Of a DNA stretch of 64,000 nucleotides, positions 28,601-40,600 are shown one piece after another. Positions within the stretch are counted from its first letter, which is position 1. Every line of letters starts with the position of its first letter. This stretch comes from Parus major (Eukaryota > Chordata > Aves > Passeriformes > Paridae). The stretch covers positions 15,309,530 through 15,373,529 of the forward strand of contig NC_031782.1 in assembly GCF_001522545.3 (NCBI RefSeq), read 5' to 3'. Made by a program: the position numbers and the translations under genes. The notes below the pieces were generated by a model, which saw only the letters and a list, made by a program, of their open reading frames with translations, had not been told where the DNA came from and did no database searches.

Positions 28601-31600
28601 GAACCCTCTTCACGTTGTTTGAGGCGCTATTTGTACACCAGGCTGATGAGAACAGATTCCTGACATACTGTAAAAAAGATAAAAGACTCATTTCTGGGCC
28701 ATGATTCTCATTTTGGACTTCTTTGGGCCTTTTAAAGCTGCCCACATTTCCATCACAACCTGTCTTTGGGGTGTGTAAGCCCTTAAGGACCCCCAGCTGA
28801 TTCTGTACAAACTGAAGTTGAATTAGACTTTGGGATGAACATGAGGGCATAAATTGGATGTGTTACAAGTCAATGTCCTCCAGTGTGTGTTAGAACATGC
28901 AGTGTGCTGGAACTGACAGGGAAAGAGCACAATCACCACTGAATCTGCAGGGCTTTGTGAGGATCTCACAGTATCTCTTGGATATGTTGATTTTTTTGGA
29001 GCAGTCTCCTTTGATGTTCAAAGTATATGTTGACACTAGCTGTGTGTCCTATGAGGGACTTAATTGTGTTTTCCAAAGGCACAAACTTGTTGGCATTTTT
29101 TTTTATTATTTTTATTTTTTTGAGGAAATATCTGTATCTCTGACTTGTTAAACTCCAGTCACACTGAGAAGTTACCAGCTCATTTCAGGTTACCTTAAAA
29201 CTCTAACCTTGGTAGTTACAAGGTGGGAATACCCTGATGAGTCTGAAAGTCAACAAGGAAATTGGAGTGTTGGTTATAGGAGCGTAGGTGTGTATCTGAT
29301 GAGCAAGCTTGTCCCTTGAAAGGTGAGTTCCTTGTTCTAATACACCTCTGTAATCAACTTCAGGCTAATTTAAATAGTTCAGTAATATGGCATTAAGGTG
29401 TGGAACATCTGGCATTATCTGGCCCAGAGTTCAGTCATTGACCTCTTCCATTGTTGGGTAGTGCTGCTGGCCTTGTTCCTGCTGGGTTTATGAGCAGCTG
29501 GCACATGGCTCCAGCAGCAGATGTTCAGATGAAGAGCTGTCCACTACACAAGATGTGAAGAAGTGTCTGGCTCATCTCATCTGAAGATGTGTGGGCCCTG
29601 CAGTGGCCCTGCTTCCCCCTGCACAATACACCACTCTCTGTTCTTCCAATTATCTATTGTTCAGGAACATCCTTATGTAATGACTTTCAGGGCCACTGTT
29701 CTTAGGTTTTTGGAAGGCACAGGCTTTACAGTAATTCCATCCAAGCTAGTTTTGAATTCACCTTTTTGGTCTTTGCATGGCAGCTGGTGATGAATGAAGG
29801 CATTTCCTTTTGGCTTGCTTAAGAACATATTCTTCATAATTTTGGTGTTAAATGTAACCTTGCATTAGAAACGTCACCCTCTCTGTAGGATTAATGACTG
29901 TGGATTGTTCTCAATAAAACACAATGAGTCCCATATTCTCTTTTCAGACTAAAACCTGCAACAGTGATCAGTCCATGTATTTGTTGGATGGGAGGTGGCA
30001 AGAATAACTTTGGCTCAGATCCTGCATGTAAATCAGACTGCTGGAGTCCCTTGTGTTATGAGAGTGACACAAGAACAAGTGGTTTGCACACAAAATTAAG
30101 TAAATTAAAGATTAAAAGACACATGAGTATTACAGCATTGAGATTCTGGTATAGTCATCCCAAATCATAGCAAAATAAAAACTTAAAAATTTTTGTTATA
30201 TAGTAAATTACTGAGTATAATGTGTAAAAGGGGAGTGAATGAATGTGTGTCTGCAGTGGTAATTCTTGTAGTCTGTCTCCCTTTGACTCCAGCCAGCCAA
30301 ACAAATGTCAGCTCTGATGTCTTCTGTGACTGTCAATTAGTTTTGGCATGCACAATATAAAAATATGAAATTAAGAGCAGGGGATGGCACCTGGATTGAG
30401 CTCTAGCTTGTGAGGTAAATAAAAGACACCTTCCACTTACCCTCTGAAAGGCCTTGGTGTGGTTATAATTCATTTTTTGGATTAAAGTCCAAAACTGGAG
30501 TGAGCTATAAGTGTGCTTTGAGCATCCAGGAGGAAGAGCCAGTGGCCTGTGGTTGGTGACTCCTCCAGGAAACCCACCATCTATGAAAACAGATACTTGA
30601 GAATAGGAGAGCTGTAGTGGGACAAGTTAATTTGTCTTTAGCAGGCATGGGAGATCTGTGGTGTGACTTCTGCCTTCAAAAATCCCAGGTATGAATGCCA
30701 CAACAAACTTCTAAAACAGAGACAGTCTCAAGTGTAGATCCTGCTTGTCCAGCTTGTCAGTTCTATGCCTTGGAGAGCTGAAATGATGGAGATACCCAGT
30801 GTGGCTGGAGATAGCCAGGTCATGTGCCCTTTTGGGTTGTGTGGGGTTTTGATGGTGGTGTTGGGTTGTTTTTTGTGTTGGTTTCTCTTGGCTGGACTTC
30901 GTATTTTCCACTTCTTTTGTCAACAGTACAGCTGTTAGCAGCTCCTTCAATTAGACCTTTTTGAAGTGGAGGGAAACTGCAGCTGTGTTGCTCCTTGTAA
31001 GCTAAATCTGCACATTTTTAGCCTTTGCTCAGGGGTCCTGTGGATTTCTCTTGAGCACTTTTCCATGTTGTTTACCATGGTGTTCAACTTTGGTTGCAGC
31101 AGTCCCAGATGAAGCCTCAGTGCAGAGTTGTGAAGACTTAATTCTTTGTCTTTCCTTCAGCAGTGCTTTATGTACACTGCAATGCAGCGTAAGCCAGCAC
31201 TGCCACCAGAAATAGCCTGTGTAAACATCTCAGCAGTTACTCGTGAGCCATCCTGGGGAAGCAGAGCTGTGGAAAATCTGTCACTTTCTCGGTGTATTTG
31301 GTACTAAATGGATGTCCTGACCCAGTTTTGCAGTGACTGTCCCCCACTGTCCCTGCTGCTCTGGCTGCAGAGGTGACAGGACTTCCAACCCTTTACACCA
31401 TCAGCAAATCCCGTTTCCATGAATACATAAAGCCTGAGCTGTGGCATTTGAGGCTTGTTATAACCTCACTATATTTAACAGCAATGGCCACAGGGGTGAC
31501 AGCCTCGACAGTTTGGAGGTGGAAGGGGTCATGTGGCCAGTGGCCTCCAAGTGTCCTGGCCCCTCATTTTTGTGCTCTGATTGCCCTGGACTAGCCAGGC

Positions 31601-34600
31601 TTCCAACCCAGACAGATGGAGGTGTGATTCCTGATTTTTTTGCGGACTGGGCGATCAGTTATAAATCAGTATTCATAGCCCCTTGGCAATGCTGAAGGGA
31701 TCCAGATGTGGGATGTAAGAGCCAGGGAGGAAGGACACAAATCTTTTAAGAACCTCCATGGTTCATTTCCATCAGCTGAGTAAACTGCTGCACCCCAGGG
31801 CAGGTGTCTGTCTCAATGGCAGGAGAAGGATTCTCCATCATGTCCAGCACCACGTTCCAGTGCTGTCAGCCAGCACCTGGAGCACTGCAGCAGCCATGCA
31901 GGGTAATGTCACACAGTGCCTGGTGTGTGCTGGCATAAAAGTTCAGGGTGGAGAAATTTGGTAAGTATTATTCTTACATTATTGAGAAGCAAGTTGGATG
32001 CTCTCAAACTGGGGAAATATGTTGTCTGAAGACAACTTTCAAACTTAAAATATGATTTATTCTGTAATAATTACAAGCTAGGTTGTGGGAAATGTGGTGT
32101 AAATCAAACCTGCAGAGATATGTACATACGAAATAGAAAATCTTCTGAGGGATAAGGTGCCTTATTTCCAGAGGTTTGTATCTAATTTGACCCTTTTTAA
32201 CAGCTAAGGAATTGAAAAGTTACTGATTCATGACTGGTGAAGGTGGCTGATCTATAAACCAGTAACCATTCACTTTTTGTAGCCTGTGAAATGGATTAAT
32301 TTATTTTTGGGTTATTTGTGGATGGCTGAAAGGTGTTTGTGCTGTTTACACATTTGTACATGAAGATACAAGCCCTGCCCACACTGCAGGGATTGTTTGC
32401 ACATCTTGAATAGGCTGTGCTTAACTATGAGGAGTAAAACCTGTGTGGAGTAAAACTTGAGCAAAGAAACTGTTACAAAAAAAATAACTGTCAAGTTCCT
32501 TGAATCTAAGCATTTCTACTGTGTTATGTCTGTGAAGGAGAGGCACTAATTTCAAGTATACTTAAAATAGTTGAAATTTCATTTTTAACTTTTGTTCCTC
32601 TAACTAGAGCTGTTTAGAGTGGTGAATTACTGGAATTTAAATTAATAAATGGTAAAGCTTTTCCTGCTCTTAAAAAAAAAGAAATAGAACTCAGTCTGCT
32701 TTGTTTTGGGTGGGAAAGGAGTAATAAGTGTTTTAAATAGGAAAATTCTTCACATTCAGAAAATATAATTACGCTTGTTTCCCAAACTTCTGGTTTTGGG
32801 CTTCAATGTCTGGATTTACCCTTAATACAGCAATATGGTGGTTTTTGGGGTTCCCTTAAGTTCTTCAAAGGTATGAGTTGAGACTTGGGAACAAGTAACA
32901 AAGCTGCCAGTTGAAAGATATGGGGTTTTTAATTGCTGTATTATAGTTAATTAAATATTCAGGTCTTGGGCAAATGTTAGCAGATAGTTTAAAGTAGCTA
33001 ATTATATGGCATGTTTGCAAATGATTTTTAACTAATAGTGCATGTGGCTGAACTCTAAAACAGTGTCTTTGCATTTCTTTTGTGTGACTTTCATACTAAC
33101 CCGACTGATGAACGAACGTGCACTGAAGGAATTGGTAAATTGTCCACTGCCGATGGCAAAGCCTTCGCAGATCCCGAGGTTCTCCGGAGACTGACGTCGT
33201 CCGTCAGCTGCGCGCTGGACGAGGCGGCCGCCGCGCTGACGCGCATGAGAGCCGAGAACAATCACAACAACGGCCAGGTGGACAAGTATGTACTGACCAC
33301 AGCTGCTTCCCCAGCTATGGAATGGGATTTCATTTCAAATNNNNNNNNNNNNNNNNNNNNNNNNNNNNNNNNNNNNNNNNNNNNNNNNNNNNNNNNNNNN
33401 NNNNNNNNNNNNNNNNNNNNNNNNNNNNNNNNNNNNNNNNNNNNNNNGATTTCATTTCAAATTCAGTTAATTGTATGTGCTGATCACCCCCAGTTCCCCA
33501 AGTATGGAATAGGATTTTATTTCAAATTCAGTTAACTCTACATACTGACCACCCCAACTTCCCCAACTGTGGAATGGGATTTTATTTCAAATTCAGTTAA
33601 TTGTATGTGCTGATCACCCCCAGTTCCCCAGCTGTGGAATGGGATTTTATTTCAAATTCAGTTAACTGTACATACTGACCACCCCAACTTCCCCAACTGT
33701 GGAATGGGATTTTATTTCAAATTCAGTTAATTGTACATGCTGATCACCCCCAGTTCCCTAAGTATGGAATAGGATTTAATTTCAAATTCAGTTAACTGTA
33801 CATACTGACCCCCAGTTCCCCAACTGTGGAATAGGATTTTATTTCAAATTCTGGTAATTTTATAGTTAATACTTGGTAATGGAGATGTTCTACTGCTAGC
33901 AGAAGCAGATTGCATCTGAAGGTGTAACTATTTTCCTGTCAGGTTATTGGCTTCACAGGACAAGAGAAAAGTACAAAAAAATGTTAGTTTGTAACCTGCT
34001 GCACTTTCTGTGTACCAGAGAGTTGAGTTCTTATTCAAGAAAGTTCCTGGCTGTAGAAGAGTGGTTGATTGCTCTCTTAATTGCAGAAGTATGTCTGGTT
34101 GCATTATTCATATTAGTGGTCTCTGTGATACTTGGCTGCTGAATATTTGGCTTTGTCTGCAATAGGAATTTGCCTTGGCACCTGCAGTCAACAATTTGTC
34201 ATGGTCATAGCCTCTGTGTATCTGGCATTCCCTGAAGTGGGAATAGCATCAGTGAGGTTTGCTTCTGTCCTGCAGAGACCACAAAAGCCAGCTCTGAGCA
34301 CTCCTCTCAGCATCTGGTCTGTATGAGAGCATATTACAAGTTAGCAACTGATGAGAACAAGATAATTTAGACAATAAGGAAAGTGTCTATGTCACCTGTG
34401 GAAATAATGTGTGTGTATATAGATACACTTTAAAAATATATATATATAAGGTGTATTTTCAAGTAAAGCTTAGCACTGAAGTCAAGAGCCTTTACTTAAA
34501 GGCTTCCTCCTTGCCTAGGAAAGCTGCCCTGCTGTTGCAGGTGTGTTTTGAGCTCACTGTGTGGTAACTGATTTTGCAGTCGCAGTTTGGCAGAAGCATG

Positions 34601-37600
34601 CTCCGATGGGGATGTAAATGCTGTCCGGAAGCTGCTGGATGAAGGACGGAGTGTAAATGAACATACTGAAGAAGGGGAGAGTTTGCTTTGCTTGGCCTGC
34701 TCAGCAGGATATTATGAATTGGCACAAGTAAGTAACAAGTACAGTTAGAACTAAACATTAGTGAAGCATTGTTTGAGGGGCTTCTTTGATAAGTAAACAT
34801 TTTTAGCTATTGTGGTTATTACATTTTTTTATTATTTCAACAGAATATCAATGAATACTTAGCTTACTGTGAGTTTCCAGTTGTTGTTTGGGTTTCTTTT
34901 ATGGAAAATGCAGTCACATATGCCTTTAGGTTGAAGGGACTTGTCTGACCAATGAATCCTATGTTTTGTGATATATCTACTTTTCTGGCATCGTTCTAGA
35001 TGCAGTCCAGCCATTCTGCCAAGCAAGATGATCTAAAATAGCAGCAAACCCAAATTCTGCAACTGGATAAGCTTATAAAAGCTTATGTCTCAGTCACACA
35101 ATCCTTTTGTTAAATCACATTTGTATCAACAGTGCATTAATTTCTGTTAATTTTGAACTATATTGCTTCTGTATCTAAGGGCAGCTGCTTTGAAATGTTT
35201 AGGTGATAGTTCTGAGAAATGCCCAACTTTGCACTTTGTGCCGAAACACAGGACAGGGAGAGAACTTCTCACCTGTGAGCTTGACCTGTGGGTGCCTTGG
35301 TCATTATTGCAGGTGATGATTTCTCTGCTGTCATTCTGGTCACTGAGTTACCCTGTGACTTTTGGAAATGTCACTATTTCACTGAACTTAGATATGAACA
35401 AAGTACAGATTCAGGATTTTCTGCAGCAGAGCCCAGTGCAGGCAGTAACTGCAAATGCTCCTGGGGGTGGCACTGGGCTTGAGGGGCTGTGGCAGCTGGC
35501 TGGGGAACCAGTTTCACAAACCCCACTGAACTAAAACCAAAAGGTTGGTGTTACAGTTTACTCACTGTAGTGAACTTTTCCTCTAGGTGCTTCTAGCCAT
35601 GCATGCCAACGTTGAAGATCGAGGGAATAAAGGCGACATCACTCCCTTGATGGCAGCTGCCAGCGGAGGCTACGTGGATATTGTTAAACTCCTCCTTGTC
35701 CATTGTGCAGATGTCAATGCACAATCCTCCACAGGTAACTGGGGAGCAGGTGCACAGTTAGTCAGGCTGGCACATAAGGCTCACAGCTCTTCTGAACATC
35801 TGTGTTTTTGTCTAACACTTTCAGTCATAAGAAAACGTGACAGGAACTGTTAGGAATAGACCAGCTCTGTAGCAAATGTGTTTGGAGTCTTAACTGGCCA
35901 TTATTAAAGATGGGTTTTAATATAAATTCTAAGGGAACACCACTCTAGTGTTAGAGGACAAGAAAAATACATGAAGTTTATCTTTTCTCATTAGTCTAAT
36001 CCAGAATTACCCAGTAAGATGATCGTGAGAGAAATCCCATCAACACCAGTTATTTGTCTTTTTCTTTTTAACCAAGAGAAGTTAATATTCTTTCAATGCA
36101 TTGAATGTTCTGTATATTGCTGGTTCTTGACCACAGCTTAACTAACCTCACTGACAGCATTAACCTGCAGTTGGATTGTGTTTATTAAGATAGAATTTAA
36201 ACTTTGTTCAAATTTTCAAAGTCATGTGTCCAAACTATGTGATATTCTTTTATTTTTCTGTTTAGCCATGTTAAGTGAAGTTACTTTAAAATTGACTGTA
36301 GCATTTAAAACATGAGCCATATGTGAGTGTCTGTCACTTACAGTACCAGAGTTTTAAATTATAAATTTATTCTCAGCCAGCCAGTAGAATGTTTTCAAGG
36401 AATTACAGGATACAATCTTAGGTAAAAAAAAAGAAAGACAAAACAAAATAAACACACCACACCTCCCCAGTTCCACAGTCAAAATTACTCATTATCTTTT
36501 TGTGTGTGTTTATTTGTGTGCTAAAGTAGGAAACATAACATTCAAACTGAAAAAAAATCTGATTTGTAATATTGGCCTGGCATTAAAACTTTCAAGTTAC
36601 AATTATTTAGGATTTTATACCCAGCCTGAAATGATGGGCTGGAGTAACATTGCTGCGAGGTGAAAGGCTGCTGATGTACTTGGGTTTGTTCTGAGCTGTT
36701 AACACTGATCTCCTTCCCTGTATTAGGAGTGGGTGATGGAAAGGGCTCTCATGCAACCTCTCCTCTGCAGGGAACACAGCTCTCACGTACGCCTGTGCCG
36801 GGGGCTTTGTGGACGTGGTGAAGGTGCTACTGAAAGCTGGTGCTAACATAGAAGACCACAATGAGAATGGACATACCCCCCTGATGGAAGCAGCCAGTGC
36901 AGGCCATGTCGAGGTTGCAAGAGTATTGCTGGAATATGGTGCAGGAATCAACACTCACTCCAACGAGTTCAAAGAAAGTGCACTTACACTTGCATGCTAT
37001 AAAGGTATTGTCTCTTGCCTTGTTTTGTATTTTTGTTTAAATTTGTTTGCTAGGATGTATCTGACTAAAACTTTCAGCAGTACTTTGAATATCTTCCTAA
37101 GAGATTACAAAAATCAACTTTTGTTTTAAACTCAGTGTCACAAAATCTCCTCTGTGGTGTAGTGGTATTAAGTCTGTGTTTGTGCTCAGATGTGGTGGAT
37201 GTGTTTGACATGTTGCAGGTGAAAACTTGGCTAACTGGTATGTTAGTAACTGGCTATGTCCAAACTTGTGCTTTGACACACCACATTCCCTATTTCATTC
37301 CCAGTTCCCTCACCAACTGTGTGAATTCTGGAAACATCTCTGTTGGTTCTTTAAAAAATACAAATTTGGAACGTGTGTTTCTGTAATACCTGATGGGGTG
37401 ACAATGCCTCTATTATTACTGGATTCTTTTCCTTCAGTGTAATTTGGGAGAGTGTCTTGAATTCTTAAGTATGATGAACTTTTAGGGACTTTTGACTTAA
37501 TTTCCTTTGCTTTTTAAAGGTTCTGTATCAGGTAACAGTACAGTGGTAATACTGTAGTATTACTGTAGCACTGGTAGTGCTTCTGCAGTTTGCTTTCCAA

Positions 37601-40600
37601 CCATGGTTTTTCTACAAATAGAAACTAAGGATGTGGATTATTGTCATAGTAACTTTAGGCTTTTCCTCTGTGGTTAGGATTGAGGATACATACTATGTAT
37701 AACCTATCTGAGGACTTGCATCTGGGTTTGTCATGGATTTCCTATAGCATATGGTAGTTCCTTTCAGGGAAATGCCAGTAATAGGTACCCCGGAAAGTGT
37801 TGGAGGGTCATTCTTTTTTCTTTTGACCCAGCACCTAAGTGAGTCATGGAGTGTAAAACCTTGAATGACAGAGATGTCCTGTATTATCTTTGACAAGATG
37901 GTTGATTTTCTTGTCAGTTTATGTAAGACTAAGTCTTCCCTCAGAGAAGAATGCTTTTCAAGAGGCTAAAAACAAAGAAGGAGCAGTTTCTAAAATGACA
38001 GAAACTGTAATAGAGTTTAGATCAAGTTTTGGTAAAGCTCAGTAGAAGCTTTTAAAAATAATGTCAGACAATATGATATGTGTATATCTTAGTTCTCAGA
38101 TATATGTCTGTGAGTGTTATTAAAAAGCTTGAAGTTCAGATCTACATGGATCCATTCCTAAAAGATAATCCCCACAGTTGTGTGCTGCCTTGGAACTCTT
38201 AAATCACTTGGAAATCTTACATCACTGTACAGTTCAATAGGGAATAAGCACAGTTTTTGTAGCTTGAAGTCACAAGGAAAGGTTCTTGTGTAAACTTCAA
38301 TTAGACAGGTCTGTCTCCATCTCAAAGCTGAGCAGTATCTTTGGGAAAGGCTTTCAGAAGTCTGCTGACTCATTCACATTGGTATTTTTTAAAGAATACT
38401 TTGAAAAGCCTTATTTACCAATTGTAACTTGTAAAGATTCTAATAGCAAAATGTGAAAATCTGAATGATTTCATTAAATGTATTGTCTGTACTGCTACAA
38501 GTTGATGATATGGAATGCTTATTTATTTTGATCTGTTTCATTTGAAGGCCATTTAGATATGGTTCGTTTTTTGCTTGAAGCTGGAGCTGATCAAGAACAC
38601 AAAACAGATGAGATGCACACGGCGCTGATGGAGGCCTGCATGGTAAATACCTTTGTTTGTACTGCTCCCTCCTTGGGGAGAGAGGAATGCAGGAGCTGAT
38701 AAAATAGAGTGAGCCTTGGGTTACAAGCTGTTTGGGGGCTGCAAGTGAATGTGTGTGTTGTTACTGTAAAAAAGTGCTTACTGTAGCTCCCACCAGCTTG
38801 TTAGTCTAACTGCTCACAAAGAAAAATAACTCTTATTTTTTGGGGGTGATGTGTTGTTTTAAATGCTCCCTGTGTGAAGTTTAGGGGTGACTAATCTGCA
38901 GTGCAGTGATGTAGTACAAGTCACTTGTTTGGGGTTTTGGGTTTTTTTTTGTTTTTTTAGTGTGTTTTCCACCTTTGTTTTTATAAATAAGGTCTCTCAG
39001 TGTGTCATGGAATGAGCCTTCCAGAAGTGCACAGAGCTGGATGATTCATGCATTACAATTGTCTGTTCATCACTGCAGGAAGTGTTTTGCATGGAGAGAT
39101 GACTTGCTCTCTTACAGGTTTCTGTAAATGAAGTTGTGAGGTTTCTCTTTTGCCCCACTGTTTTATTTTGAAAAATAATGCAGTCCTTAGTTCTCTAGCA
39201 ACTGTCCACATAATTTCAGTGCAGCCTTGAGGAAAAACTTCCCTATCCAAGAGCATCATCTTAATAAAGAGTGTGCTATTGTGTCAAAGCATATCTGCAA
39301 CCATTTCTGTACAGACTTTGGGTGATCTTGTCTCTCTTCCTCAAGCTGGAAACTTCTTTGAAGAGAGAACAGGGACCTTGTTTCCATAGGAAGCACAGCA
39401 AAAAGGGGGAAACTGAATTTTCTCCCAGTAGCCTGTAATCCTTGGAAGATAGGCTGCAGTTTTCCTCCAGTCTGCTGAGAGCTGGAGGATCAAGTGTTCT
39501 TTCAGTGCAGTTGTGAGGTGATGATGCAAGTGACCAAGGTCAGGTTGTAACGTGGGGAGCTGTGTCCAAGTCTTCTGATAGTGAGCTGGTAATTGTATCC
39601 TTGAATAGCCTGCCCTGCAGGAGAGCCTGGTGCCAGTAAGGAATTCAGAAGGACAGTGGGTGCATGCTGTCACCTAAAGGAGATTGCAGCATGACTGCAG
39701 ACTAAAGGTTAATCACCCCCACTGTTCTGTTTAGGTTGGGTTTTTTGTTTGCTTTTTCTTCATTTCCTGGTGAAACAATCCTAGGGCTGGCTTGGTTTGG
39801 AGGCTGTGAAGCACCTCACTTGGGGGAGAGAGTTGTGAGGTTTCCCTGCTTGTTTTCAGCTCTTCAGTGTTTCAGACTTGGTCTGAAAACAGCAGAAAGG
39901 AAAATGAGCCTTTGAAGTCCGAATTACATGAGAAGGAATTTGTTTCTTCTTATCATTTGGCTGCACCCTTGCACAAGGGAGCTGTTCCCAAATTGTTGTG
40001 ACTGTTCCCAGTCTTCATCTCTTTCCATCTAAGGAATGCAGCAGGTACAGGTTGTTGAGATGTCTGGTCTCTGATCACCAATTCTTTTGTAAGTGCCTCG
40101 GAGTTTGTTTTGGTCAGGACAGTGCCACACTTAGGGTAATGCCTCTAATGAGGTGGCTCTTGGCTTTTAGGCAACCCTCTGAGAAGAACAGCCTGTGTTT
40201 AATGTGCACCCCTGATTGCTGTCCATCTCAGGTTGCCTCTGACCTGCTTCATGGCCAGCTTAAGCTTTCCCCTTTTGCCAATGTTGTGGGTCTGTACCCA
40301 GCTACACCTTAGGTGAAATGTGGATTTCAGGTACTCTGTTTATTTCAAATAACCAAGAAGTTTAACAATACTTTATTGAGAAGATCTATGTACTTTGATT
40401 GGTAAGGACTTGGTCTGCTTTGGCAATCCTAATTCTCTTATTCTGTGGCTTCACCCCAAGGTATTTTTCAGTCACCTTTAAGATTTTTTTGAAGTCTTCT
40501 CTCCTCCTATTACCTCCCTTATTGCTACCCACTTCAATTTCTCTGCAGGTATCTTTACCAGGGTCTAGAAATTCCCAACTGGGGCTTTTTTGGTTTTTTG

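Larger units (their letters stand above)
13690..33128 (+). other. ANKHD1: Intron 2 of ANKHD1 (19.4 kb)
   Basis: This is the largest intron in the window, phase 1, with donor GTACTT and acceptor TGAAG. No exon or other gene is supported on either strand. It contains T tracts (T14 at 18015, T12 at 20207, T11 at 23734), A13 at 17322, a perfect 16-bp tandem duplication at 20222-20253, a 10-bp minisatellite at 24351-24420, a somewhat GC-richer block at 31370-31960, and a perfect TACTAAC branch site at 33094-33100 just before exon 3. Open frames up to 165 codons (19238-19735) have no recognisable domain, and I treat them as chance. Confidence 0.85.
33286..34579 (+). other. ANKHD1: Intron 3 of ANKHD1
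   Basis: This is a phase 2 intron. Its first 0.57 kb is a 65-bp tandem array containing the assembly gap. The rest (33853-34579) is plain A/T-rich intron with a short GT/TA microsatellite at 34408-34448. It ends in TTTTGCAG before exon 4. Confidence 0.9.

Noticed and set aside
34926..34960. Another CR1-like stretch (GGTTGAAGGGACTTG)
   Set aside because: Too short and without the flanking CR1 tail motifs.
37546..37563. 7-bp hairpin GTAATAC/GTATTAC in intron 6
   Set aside because: Perfect but short, A/T-rich, with no extended stem. Expected by chance at this scale, and not a miRNA-like precursor.
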